This document shows, one piece after another, positions 7,891-16,196 of a stretch of DNA of 34,454 bases. A program made the position numbers and the translations under genes. The stretch's first letter is position 1, and each line of letters starts with the position of its first letter. The stretch lies in the NCBI GenBank assembly GCA_028288125.1, contig JAQBOH010000133.1, forward strand, positions 1 through 34,454. The letters run 5' to 3'. The notes below the pieces were generated by a model that saw only the letters and a program-made list of their open reading frames with translations, ran no database searches and was not told the origin of the DNA. The DNA is from Mucilaginibacter sp. (GTDB lineage: Bacteria > Bacteroidota > Bacteroidia > Sphingobacteriales > Sphingobacteriaceae).

Positions 7891-8934
7891 ATGGCAGCCG
7901 AAACGAATACAGCCCAATTGCTTAAAGCATTAGAAGAAAGAAACGCCTTTATTGAAACCATTTTACAGAGTCTTCCCATCGGTATCGCGGTGAGCAAAGT
8001 AGACGATGGAAAAACGACCGCCGTTAATGAACGGTTTAACGAAATATATGGCTGGCCGGATCAAGATCTGGCAGATGTTTCGGGAGTTTTCCATAACCTG
8101 TACCCGGATAAGGCATACCGAAATGAAATAATGGCCAAAGTGATGGGCGACATACAAAGCGGCGACCCGGAACGAATGGTATGGAATAATATAGCTATTA
8201 CTACACACACCGGTGAAAAACGAATAGTCAATGCAAAAAATATTCCGCTCTACGATCAAAACCTGATGATCGCTACCGTAACGGATGTAACAAATGAATA
8301 TCAGCAGGCAGAAGAGATACGGCGTGCCAGAGCAAATCTTGGTTCGCTGATCAATGGTATCCACGATATGATTTGGTCGGTTAACGCTAATCTGCATCTT
8401 ATTACCGCAAACCATTCTTTCATGGAGATGGTAAAATCGCTTACCGGTGAAATAATAATAGAAGGAGATTCGGTATTGTTGAAAGAATTTGGAGAAGAAG
8501 AATTAGGTAAATGGAAACGGAATTATGAACGTGCATTGAACGGGGAACGATTTAATGTAGATAATCAGCACTATAACCCATTAACGCGGGCAATCCGGTA
8601 TAGTTCAGTTTCTTTAAGTCCGATGATAAATGAAAACGGTGACATTTTCGGCGTGGCGTGTTATTCGCAGGACGTTACCCAAAATACGCTAAATATATTG
8701 GAGCTGCAACAACGTGAATCACTCATAACACACCAAAATGAACAACTCACTGAAATTGCGCAGATCAATGCTCACGAGATCAGGCGCCCGGTCGCGAGCA
8801 TCCTGGGCTTAATACACTTACTTAAACAAACCGGTGAGATAGAATCAACTAACGAATTGCTTAAATACCTTGAAGCAGCGGCTGAAGAGCTGGATGCAAT
8901 AATTAGGCGTATTATTGACAAAACCGCCCCTTAA
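7891..8934 (+). CDS. PAS-PAS protein with DHp-like helix but no ATPase domain
   Basis: 347 residues from the ATG at 7891 (MAAETNTAQLLKALEERN); an in-frame ATG at 7843 would add 16 unlike residues. A first PAS domain (about 15-140, ending IATVTDVTNEYQQAEE) and a second (about 150-275, SLINGIHDMIWSVN...VACYSQDVTQ) are followed by a coiled segment and a HisKA-like helix AQINAHEIRRPVASILGL with candidate phosphoacceptor His295. The protein ends 52 residues later, so the HATPase_c domain with its N and G boxes is absent and the second DHp helix is the last element. It could be a phosphotransfer or dominant partner for another kinase, or a sensor only. Cytosolic, no membrane segment. The stop is not obviously a frameshift: I see no ATPase-like coding sequence after it. 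Confidence 0.85.
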   Translation: MAAETNTAQLLKALEERNAFIETILQSLPIGIAVSKVDDGKTTAVNERFNEIYGWPDQDLADVSGVFHNLYPDKAYRNEIMAKVMGDIQSGDPERMVWNNIAITTHTGEKRIVNAKNIPLYDQNLMIATVTDVTNEYQQAEEIRRARANLGSLINGIHDMIWSVNANLHLITANHSFMEMVKSLTGEIIIEGDSVLLKEFGEEELGKWKRNYERALNGERFNVDNQHYNPLTRAIRYSSVSLSPMINENGDIFGVACYSQDVTQNTLNILELQQRESLITHQNEQLTEIAQINAHEIRRPVASILGLIHLLKQTGEIESTNELLKYLEAAAEELDAIIRRIIDKTAP

Positions 8935-9239
8935 ACCCGATTACTTATTTTTTTGGTGCTTGTCAATACTTAAAACTCTTATTGTTTCGCAGAGTATATT
9001 ATTGTGGTTAAAGTGATATTGAAAAACTTATCAGCAACATCGCATAGTTTGGACAAAAGCTTTGCGTAAATCATTGTAACGATTAATAATAAATAATAAA
9101 GATAGTGTGGGACAAAAATGATCTTTTAATTATTTTAGAGGATATTGGTAATTAAAATGCAAATTTGAATTAGCCATTCGCCGGCTATAAATGAATATAC
9201 TCATTTGCAACCGCAAAACGGGCTAACCTAAACATCCAA
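8935..9239. other. AT-rich spacer
   Basis: 305 bases between two plus-strand genes, AT-rich, with no ORF or hairpin I can support. It should contain the promoter of the next gene; a weak -7-like CAAATTTG lies near 9162 but has no matching -33 element. Confidence 0.4.
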
Positions 9240-11726
9240 ATGAAATTGATCTTTAGTGTCTTATTACTTACCTCACTCGCATTCCCCGCTTTTGCACAAA
9301 GTGAGAGTGCTATTTTTAATCATACTACCGGTTCGCTCGCAAAATGGCAACGTGAAAATCCCATAGAAAAAGTTCATCTCCATTTAGACAAATCTTATTA
9401 TGCAGCGGGCGACGATATCTGGTTTAAGGCTTACGTTATTGCCGGCAGCAAGCACGAACTATCGGGCGTTAGCAGTGTTTTAAATGTAGAACTGATCGAT
9501 TATAACGGCTTGGTAAAACAGTATATAAAACTGCCTTTAGTTAGCGGTTTAACCTGGGGCGATTTTAAACTACCCGATACGTTAAGCGCCGGAAATTACC
9601 GGATAGTAGCCTATACGAACTGGATGCGAAATGCCGGGAGTGCATATTTTTTTGACAGAACCATATACATTGGCAATGCCATCATGCAAGATCAATCAAC
9701 TAAAGCCGGCAATCTTAAGTCCGTAAATCACGGTAAAAGGCAAACGCTAAATAAAAACCCGGGGCCTGGCAAGGTTAATATACAATTTTTTCCCGAAAGC
9801 GGTAGCCTGGTATATGGAATTGAATCAAGGATAGCATTTAAAGCAGTTGGCGCGGACGGATCAGGAAAAGATATTACTGGCCTTGTCGTTGATGATCAAA
9901 ATCATGAAGTAAGCCGGTTTAGCAGCCGGCATTTAGGCATGGGTGCATTTACTTTGCAGCCAGTAAGCGGTAAAACATATAAAGCATTCATCACTTATGC
10001 TGACGGCTCTAAAAACAGTGTTGACTTGCCCGTACCTTTAATAAGTGGCTATGTGTTACATGTGGATAATACCGACCCGTTATACATTGAAATAAAAATT
10101 GAAGCCGGTCCCGGTCTGGGCAGGGAGAACGATAATGGCGGTATAAATTTAATTGCACAATCAAATGGTGAAATATACTATGCTGCCAGGAGTAAATCGA
10201 TGCGCTCCTTTTTTACAACGACTATTCCAAAAAGCAAATTCCCTTCGGGCATAGTTCAGTTCACATTATTTTCTCTGGCAGGCGAACCATTGAACGAGCG
10301 CCTGGTTTTTGTTCAGAATCCCGATGAATTAAATTTATCAATAGCTGCATCCGGGAATATATTTGCCCGCCAGGGAAAAACGAAAGTTGGTATAGAGGTT
10401 AAAAATGAACAAGGTAAACCTGTTTTTGGCAATTTTTCTGTGTCGGTTATTGATGAAACGAAAGTGCCGGTAGATGAAACCGCGGAAAGTACCATCATTT
10501 CAAACCTGTTGTTAACATCAGATATAAAAGGCTACGTGGAAAAGCCCAATTATTATTTCACCAGCATAAATGAACGAACCAGGGAAGACCTGGATGTTTT
10601 AATGCTTACGCAAGGCTACCGCCGTTTTCAATGGAAGCAAATATTGAATAATACTTATCCACCAATTGTATACGAGCCGGAAAACTCCCTTGCTATAACC
10701 GGCCGGCTTAAAACATTGGGCGATAAACCCCTTCCCAATGGAAAGGTATCATTACTAAGCTCTTCACAAGGGTTTTTTATGCTGGATACGGTATCGGACA
10801 GTCAGGGATATTTTGCCTTTAAAAACCTGCAGTTTAAGGACAGTGTTAAATTTGTGGTTCAATCCCGTACCAATAAAAATAAGACCAATGTCAAAATTGA
10901 AATGGATACCATAGCGCAGATGCCTGTAGTATCGTATAAAAGCCTGGCCAGCCAAAAAATGGATAATGATACGGTGGCGTCCGCTTATCTAACCAATAGC
11001 AAGAAAATTTATGACGAACAAATCAAATACGGGATAGGTAATCATCCTATAGCCCTGAGAGAAGTAAAAATAAAGGAGAAGAAAATCCTGCCCAATTCTT
11101 CAAATTTAAACGGGCCCGGAAATGCGGACCAAGTGCTTTTGGCGAAAGACATTAATACGGGCTGTGCGACAATCGCGAATTGCCTGGGCGTAAAATTAAC
11201 AGGGGTATTTTTTCAATATGATATGTATGGTGTAGGCCACCCCGCCACCTACCGGCATGGAATTCCGGTATCAATAAAAGTGAAGGTGGATGGTTTTACC
11301 GTTGATGCGGAAACTTTAAATTCGCTGCCGCCAGAAATTGTCGAAAGTGTTGAAGTATTAAGATCCGGAGCATTTACTTCTATTTATGGCGGGGAGGGCT
11401 ATAACGGGTTAATATTGATCAATACCAAAAAAGGGAGTTTTATTGGAGGACGTTTAACCTCAAATATCGTGAGTTTTATTCCTAAAGGATATTACAAAGC
11501 CCGTGAATTTTATTCGCCGCAATATGATGATCCTAAGGTCAATAAACAAATAGCTGGTCTTCGTACTACGATCTATTGGAACCCCAATATTGCCACCGAT
11601 AAAAATGGTAAAGCATCATTTGAATATTTTAACGCGGACGACAAAGGCACTTACAGGGTGGTAATGGAGGGTATTGATGAAAAAGGCCACCCCGGAAGAC
11701 AAGTATACAGGTATAAGGTTGAGTAA
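9240..11726 (+). CDS. Exported MG2/TonB-plug-domain protein
   Basis: 828 residues with a signal peptide (MKLIFSVLLLTSLAFPAFAQ). Residues about 40-145 (PIEKVHLHLDKSYYAAGDDIWFKAYV...AGNYRIVAYTNWMRN) match the MG2-like domain of alpha-2-macroglobulin-type proteins. Around 490-560 a carboxypeptidase-regulatory-like domain is seen (GRLKTLGDKPLPNGKVSLLS, SDSQGYFAFKNLQF). About 680-735 resembles a TonB receptor plug (VDGFTVDAETLNSLPPEIVESVEVLR, IYGGEGYNGLILI), but no beta-barrel follows; the end (WNPNIATDKNGKASFEYFNAD) is again macroglobulin-like. This combination is a recurrent Bacteroidota family of unknown function, thought to be periplasmic or outer-membrane associated. No neighbour gives a substrate. 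Start chosen for the signal peptide. Confidence 0.85.
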   Translation: MKLIFSVLLLTSLAFPAFAQSESAIFNHTTGSLAKWQRENPIEKVHLHLDKSYYAAGDDIWFKAYVIAGSKHELSGVSSVLNVELIDYNGLVKQYIKLPLVSGLTWGDFKLPDTLSAGNYRIVAYTNWMRNAGSAYFFDRTIYIGNAIMQDQSTKAGNLKSVNHGKRQTLNKNPGPGKVNIQFFPESGSLVYGIESRIAFKAVGADGSGKDITGLVVDDQNHEVSRFSSRHLGMGAFTLQPVSGKTYKAFITYADGSKNSVDLPVPLISGYVLHVDNTDPLYIEIKIEAGPGLGRENDNGGINLIAQSNGEIYYAARSKSMRSFFTTTIPKSKFPSGIVQFTLFSLAGEPLNERLVFVQNPDELNLSIAASGNIFARQGKTKVGIEVKNEQGKPVFGNFSVSVIDETKVPVDETAESTIISNLLLTSDIKGYVEKPNYYFTSINERTREDLDVLMLTQGYRRFQWKQILNNTYPPIVYEPENSLAITGRLKTLGDKPLPNGKVSLLSSSQGFFMLDTVSDSQGYFAFKNLQFKDSVKFVVQSRTNKNKTNVKIEMDTIAQMPVVSYKSLASQKMDNDTVASAYLTNSKKIYDEQIKYGIGNHPIALREVKIKEKKILPNSSNLNGPGNADQVLLAKDINTGCATIANCLGVKLTGVFFQYDMYGVGHPATYRHGIPVSIKVKVDGFTVDAETLNSLPPEIVESVEVLRSGAFTSIYGGEGYNGLILINTKKGSFIGGRLTSNIVSFIPKGYYKAREFYSPQYDDPKVNKQIAGLRTTIYWNPNIATDKNGKASFEYFNADDKGTYRVVMEGIDEKGHPGRQVYRYKVE

Positions 11727-11893
11727 TAGCCCGGGATTGGCCGCATCTATATTAAGAATTATATTGCTTAGGGTTAAACGCCAAACGACAGGATGTACTA
11801 AAAAAGCCGCGTGTTTAACAATATACTTTCAACCTGGTACCGATTTGATAGAAAAGGTATAGTTTTTGATAGCCAAATCAAAAACCACAACTT

Positions 11894-12091
11894 ATGAAAA
11901 CTTCAACTTTACCTATTGTTTGCTTTTTACTCATGTTTTCGCTTTCTGGCTGCGGCTTAATGGAAGACGCGTTCAAAACAGGGCTGTTCTTCGGCTTAAT
12001 CATCGTAGCCATTATTGCGCTGCTTATTTGGGTGCTCCGTTTCGGAATTAACCTGCTTATCAAAAAAGGCATTTTGGATTTGAGCGAATAA
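11894..12091 (+). CDS. Small lipoprotein with one membrane helix
   Basis: 65 residues. MKTSTLPIVCFLLMFSLSGCG is a lipoprotein signal with lipobox LSGC (Cys20), then a second hydrophobic stretch GLFFGLIIVAIIALLIWVL (about 30-49) and a short basic/acidic tail. It is 167 bases after the MG2 gene and convergent with the DUF1080 gene. Function unknown; the combination of a lipid anchor and a second hydrophobic helix is unusual but recurs in small Bacteroidota proteins. An overlapping frame at 11866-12051 lacks such features and was rejected. Confidence 0.72.
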   Translation: MKTSTLPIVCFLLMFSLSGCGLMEDAFKTGLFFGLIIVAIIALLIWVLRFGINLLIKKGILDLSE

Positions 12092-12132
12092 AAATTCGGG
12101 GCAGAAACTTTACAAGTTCCGGTGATATAGTT

Positions 12133-12771
12133 TTACGGCAATGGTTTTACCATGATGTTCTTAAAATATACCAGGCTGTTTGGGTCATGGCCTTGCAGGG
12201 CGAAGGTGCCGCTAGAAAGTACGCGCTGTTTGTCGCCTTCCGATCGCTGTACATTTTCGGGCTCGGTGTAATCAAGCACAACCTTATCATTTAATTTAAC
12301 TATAACCTTTTTATCCAGCACGGTGATATACATGGTGAACCATTCGTTGTCCTTTATATACACTTCTTTTATATTTTCTATTCCATATAAGCTACCGGTC
12401 CTTATCCAATCGGTGTGCGAGTTATTTACCTGCACTTCGTAGCCTTTTGATGGCCAGCCGCCGTCCTGGTACGCGGTATGTATGTAAATTCCGGAATTGG
12501 CGCCCTTATGGGTCATTACATCTGCTTTAAATTGAAAGTTTTTGAAGTTGTGATCTTTCACCGGGCCGTCATAAAATAAATGCGCCGTTTTGCCATGAAC
12601 CACGATCATCCCGTTTTCAACGGAAAATGTTTCGGCATTGGCGCCAACCTTCCAGACTGAAAGCGATTTACCGTCAAATAATGAGATCCATCCGCGCGAC
12701 GAATGATATTTCGATGCTGAGCACGACACCAGGCAGCAGGCTATAAAAAAGAAAATGATTTTATTTTTCAT
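12133..12771 (-). CDS. DUF1080 / 3-keto-disaccharide hydrolase-fold lipoprotein
   Basis: 212 residues. Lipoprotein signal MKNKIIFFFIACCLVSCSAS (Cys17), then a single DUF1080 domain: GWISLFDGKSLSVWKVG...SVENGMIVVHG near the start, FKADVMTHKGANSGIYIHT in the middle, GYEVQVNN and the closing FALQGHDPNSLVYFKNIMVKPLP. The fold is a concanavalin-like beta-sandwich; family members include 3-keto-glycoside hydrolases, but the exact substrate cannot be read here. It lies 6 bases after the preceding gene, so the two are probably cotranscribed. Confidence 0.92.
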   Translation of the reverse strand: MKNKIIFFFIACCLVSCSASKYHSSRGWISLFDGKSLSVWKVGANAETFSVENGMIVVHGKTAHLFYDGPVKDHNFKNFQFKADVMTHKGANSGIYIHTAYQDGGWPSKGYEVQVNNSHTDWIRTGSLYGIENIKEVYIKDNEWFTMYITVLDKKVIVKLNDKVVLDYTEPENVQRSEGDKQRVLSSGTFALQGHDPNSLVYFKNIMVKPLP

Positions 12772-12777
12772 GATTTT

Positions 12778-13479
12778 TTACTTTAAACTTTTCACATCAC
12801 TTGTCAATTTGGGAAGATGTCGTTTCTCGGGCGGCAGCGCCAGGTATTTTTTATAACTGTCATTAATATAAACCGCGAGGGATTCGCTGTTATTACTTCT
12901 TATGAATGCATATGACGGGCGATAAAGCGTCATAAAATCTTCAAGCTCATGGCCCTTCAGCGGAACAATACTGCCCACATAAGCCCTTGTAAACACAGCG
13001 TCAACATGACGCTCTTGTTCTTCCGTCACAAAATAGCGTTTAAGTTTGCGCGCATCCTTGCCTTCCTTGCTAAACCAGCTTGTTGGAGACATGATGTAAA
13101 CTTTGCTTTTTGTATAAATTTCGGGATACTCTTTATGCGGATCAAATGCCTGGCGGGTTGAGTTGATGCTCACCTCTCTTAATGCGATCGTTTTGGTCAC
13201 CATCACAATCTTCTTTGGCGAAAGGTCAACCAAGTATAATGTATCCGAAACAAAGCCCGGGGAATCGAAAATGAGCAAATGACCGGTTTCGGTTTTTATG
13301 CCGAAATTTCCTGAATTGTCGGTAATGGTTATCTGTTTGTTATTATTGTCTCTGATAAAAACATTTGGCATGCGGTTGTTAGTCCCGCTTTCGTACACCG
13401 TTCCCTTCAACACGCTCTGTGCCATTGCCGAACCCGCGGCCAGCAATATCAAAACAACAAAAAAACACTTCTTATGCAT
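12778..13479 (-). CDS. Exported carboxypeptidase-regulatory-like domain protein
   Basis: 233 residues. Signal peptide MHKKCFFVVLILLAAGSAMAQ, then a CarboxypepD_reg-like beta-sandwich (about 22-105: VLKGTVYESGTNNRMPNVFI, ITDNSGNFGIKTETGHLLIF). The rest (about 105-233) is mostly alpha-helical and charged (SWFSKEGKDARKLKRYFVTEEQE), a frequent tail in Bacteroidota proteins of unknown role. No beta-barrel. It follows the M1 peptidase gene by 64 bases and precedes the DUF1080 gene by 6, so may belong to that operon. Confidence 0.85.
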   Translation of the reverse strand: MHKKCFFVVLILLAAGSAMAQSVLKGTVYESGTNNRMPNVFIRDNNNKQITITDNSGNFGIKTETGHLLIFDSPGFVSDTLYLVDLSPKKIVMVTKTIALREVSINSTRQAFDPHKEYPEIYTKSKVYIMSPTSWFSKEGKDARKLKRYFVTEEQERHVDAVFTRAYVGSIVPLKGHELEDFMTLYRPSYAFIRSNNSESLAVYINDSYKKYLALPPEKRHLPKLTSDVKSLK

Positions 13480-13543
13480 GGCAGACGATTTATCGGTAAC
13501 CTATTAAAATGTTAAAGCTTTTTATTTAATAACTGTTCGTTGC

Positions 13544-15550
13544 CTACTTCTTTGTCCAGACATTATTATCCGGGTTATAATCGGGAAGAACCTTGTCGGG
13601 ATCGTAAGTTACCGATTGTATTTCTTCGGCCGATGGATATTTAAATGTCCAGCTGCTGTTGCGTTCCCATATTTCAACCGGCAATTTAACCCTGTCGGTT
13701 TTACCACTTACTGTTTTAATTTCCAATATAACCGGCATGGCCATTTTTTCGAGATTATCGATCGTGATCAATGCGCCCCTGGTTGGATCGTCGCTTATAT
13801 ATTTTACATCACGGACAGCCACATCGAGCCGCCAGTTATTCATAAACCAGCCTCTCCAGAACCATTGCAGATTCTCGCCGCCGGCATTCTCAATCGTACG
13901 GAAAAAGTCGTCGGGAGTAGGGTGTTTAAACGCCCATTTGTTGATATAAGTCCTGAAAGCGAAATCGAACCGCTCAGGGCCCAATATCTGTTCGCGCAAT
14001 AGTACCAGCCCGGCACTTGGTTTCGAATATAGCAGCGTACCGGTATTTCTTTCTTTCAGGTTAGCCGGCTGACTCATCATTGTTTCCAAACCGGGTGCGG
14101 TAAAAAACACGCCTATTCGGTGCATGTCGGGCGACCTGGTGTTTTTGTATTCACCATTATTAAAATTAGCTGTCGACAGGGTATTGATAAAAGTGTTAAA
14201 ACCTTCATCCATCCAGCCGTACAAACGCTCGTTCGAGCCTACGATCATCGGGAACCAGGTATGCCCAAATTCATGATCATTCACTCCCCATAAGCCTCCT
14301 TTTTTGGCCCTGTACCCACAAAAAACGATGCCCGGATATTCCATGCCGCCTACAATGCCTGCTACCGCCGTTGCCGCGGGGTATGGGAACTCAAACCATT
14401 TGGCGGAATTATATTCTATTGATTTTTTGACATATTCAGTTGACCGTCCCCAAGCATCATTTCCGTCGCTTTCAACCGGATAGGCCGATATAGCAATAGA
14501 TCTTTTCCCGCTTGGCAAATCCATTTTGGCCGCATCAATAATAAAGGCTGCCGATGATCCCCATGAGGCGTCGCGCGCGTTTCTTATCTTAAAATGCCAG
14601 GTGAGCTCTTTTTTACCGGCCGGGCGCGAAGCCGGATCGGTAACCTCGCTTGCCGAACGTATGATTACCGTTTTTTCACTATTTGCTGCTTCTGCCCACC
14701 GTTTAAGCTGAACTGGGGTATACACTTCCTGCGGGTTCAATAGCTCGCCTGATGCAACGACAATGTGATTGGCCGGTGCTGTAATGCTTAGGTCGAAGTC
14801 CCCGTATTCCAGGTAAAATTCACCCGGCCCGGTATAAGGGATAGTGTTCCAGCCCCATATATCATCATAAACGCACATGCGCGGATACCATTGGGCCACC
14901 TGGAAAATCTTGCCATTTTTTGTATCCTGGATACCCATCCGGTCGGATCCGTAATTGGGTGGAATAAAAGAGTATTCGATTTTTAATTTTACCTGTCCGC
15001 CGCTGGCGTTTACCGACGCTGGTAAAAATAGCTGCATCCGGGTATCGGTCACCAGGAATTTAACTTCTGTCGCGGCACCTTTCGCGCCAAGCATTTTGAC
15101 TGATTTAATTTTATACCCGGCATCAAAAGCCTGGCCGCGACCCCAGTTGCGGCTCGACGGTATCGGTGGATTGCCAACCAGGGGAACGATAGCTGTACCC
15201 CTTGAGTCTGATTTGAAAAGGTTCTGTTCAAGGTTCATCCATAAATAGCCAAGCTTTTGCGGACTATTATTGGTATAAGTAAGTATTTCCGACCCGGTGA
15301 TCTCGTTTGTCTGGTCATTCAATATAGCGGCCAATTGATAATCGGCCCGGTTTTGCCAATATTTTGGTCCCGGTTCGCCATCCGCCGCACGGTATTCGGT
15401 GCCATTTTTTGTGTAAAATAGAGGCCCGAAAGTTTCATGATAGTCATAATTGGTGGCAGGCGTTGTAGCACCGGCGTTTTGCTGTGCCTGGCTTAAACTT
15501 GTCGCCGTTATAAAAGCCAGCGTAAAACAGGCAATCAGGTTTAATTTCAT
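13544..15550 (-). CDS. Exported M1-family metallopeptidase
   Basis: 668 residues with a signal peptide ([23 protein letters not shown]). Zinc motif HEFGH at 426-430 with the third ligand Glu449 (WMDEGFN), that is HExxH-18-E, as in M1 (gluzincin) aminopeptidases; catalytic Glu427. The substrate-binding GxMEN element is present as GGMEY (401-405). N-terminal beta-saddle domain about 60-300. A C-terminal small beta domain ([20 protein letters not shown]) follows; the long helical domain of larger M1 enzymes is not obvious. Likely periplasmic or cell-surface peptide degradation. A word repeat fills the gap before it. Confidence 0.95.
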   Translation of the reverse strand: MKLNLIACFTLAFITATSLSQAQQNAGATTPATNYDYHETFGPLFYTKNGTEYRAADGEPGPKYWQNRADYQLAAILNDQTNEITGSEILTYTNNSPQKLGYLWMNLEQNLFKSDSRGTAIVPLVGNPPIPSSRNWGRGQAFDAGYKIKSVKMLGAKGAATEVKFLVTDTRMQLFLPASVNASGGQVKLKIEYSFIPPNYGSDRMGIQDTKNGKIFQVAQWYPRMCVYDDIWGWNTIPYTGPGEFYLEYGDFDLSITAPANHIVVASGELLNPQEVYTPVQLKRWAEAANSEKTVIIRSASEVTDPASRPAGKKELTWHFKIRNARDASWGSSAAFIIDAAKMDLPSGKRSIAISAYPVESDGNDAWGRSTEYVKKSIEYNSAKWFEFPYPAATAVAGIVGGMEYPGIVFCGYRAKKGGLWGVNDHEFGHTWFPMIVGSNERLYGWMDEGFNTFINTLSTANFNNGEYKNTRSPDMHRIGVFFTAPGLETMMSQPANLKERNTGTLLYSKPSAGLVLLREQILGPERFDFAFRTYINKWAFKHPTPDDFFRTIENAGGENLQWFWRGWFMNNWRLDVAVRDVKYISDDPTRGALITIDNLEKMAMPVILEIKTVSGKTDRVKLPVEIWERNSSWTFKYPSAEEIQSVTYDPDKVLPDYNPDNNVWTKK

Positions 15551-15644
15551 TTTTATATAATTTGGTAATTTTAAGGCAAGTATAGGATAAAATCGGCAAA
15601 AGGATTGCGCCGTAAAACATTTGTTACGCGAGTTAATTATTGAA

Positions 15645-15740
15645 TTAGTGAGTTAGTGAATGGTTGATTAGGTTGGATTGAGTTGATTATGTTAAACGGG
15701 TTAACTACTCACCAAATCAACAACTCACTTAATCAACTTA
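15645..15740. repeat. Word repeat of GTTGATTA / GTGAGTT type
   Basis: The left half (15645-15692) has repeated TTAGTGAGTT and GGTTGATTAGG-like words; the right half (15697-15740) holds their complements (ACTCACCAAATCAACAAC, TTAATCAACTTA). The pairing is imperfect but word-level inverted. The right half reaches into the YffB-like gene, whose last codons (KLIK, stop) are part of the repeat. Confidence 0.6.
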
Positions 15741-16069
15741 CTATAAATCTCCTCGTCAAAGCCAAAAAACAAAAAGTCATCCTTTTCAATAACCGGGCGT
15801 TTGATCATGCTGGTCTTTTGCTGCAGCAGCTTCAATGCATCGCTGCTGGTTTTTATGCTTTCTTTAACCTGCGGGTCAAGCTGTTTCCAGGTAAAGCCCT
15901 GTTTATTTAAAAACTTTTCGTAGCCTGCTTTTTTGTCCCATTCGTTTAACTTGTCTTCGCTAACGCCAAGCTTTTTAAAGTCGTGAAATTCATAATCTAC
16001 TTGATTGGCTTTTAGCCAGTCAAGCACTTTTTTAACTGTATTGCAATTGGTAATGCCGTAAACTTTCAT
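15725..16069 (-). CDS. ArsC/Spx-family protein (YffB-like)
   Basis: 114 residues from the ATG at 16069 (MKVYGITNCNTVKKVLDWL), the usual start of the family; an ATG at 16126 would add 19 residues encoded by a repeat, so it was rejected. Thioredoxin-like ArsC fold with the active-site cysteine Cys9 in TNCNTVKK; there is no CxxC, so it resembles YffB rather than Spx with its redox switch. A conserved KRPVIEKDDFLFFGFDEE segment sits near the C-terminus (about 87-105). Members are related to arsenate reductases but activity is generally not arsenate reduction. Role here unknown. Confidence 0.9.
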   Translation of the reverse strand: MKVYGITNCNTVKKVLDWLKANQVDYEFHDFKKLGVSEDKLNEWDKKAGYEKFLNKQGFTWKQLDPQVKESIKTSSDALKLLQQKTSMIKRPVIEKDDFLFFGFDEEIYSKLIK

Positions 16070-16098
16070 TTTGCGAAGATACGGGACAACGAGCCGAC

Positions 16099-16196
16099 AG
16101 GCAAGAAGCAAGATATCAAGAGGCAAGAATCAAGAACATACCATGTAGAATTGCGCTCAATCTTGGCTCTTGCTTCTTCTCATCTTGCCTCTCTTT
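16099..16196. repeat. Word repeat of GAAGCAAGA / GGCAAGA type
   Basis: The left half (16099-16137) contains GGCAAGAAGCAAGATATC, AGAGGCAAGAATCAAGAA; the right half (16158-16196) holds the complements CTTGGCTCTTGCTTCTT and CATCTTGCCTCTCTT, around a 20-base non-repeat centre. On the minus strand the repeat starts just after the stop codon (16197-16199) of the receptor gene. Same vocabulary as at 5539-5903. Confidence 0.7.

Noticed and set aside
11866..12051. Plus-strand 61-residue frame overlapping the small lipoprotein
   Set aside because: The other frame (11894-12091) has a complete lipoprotein signal and membrane helix; both cannot be the main product.
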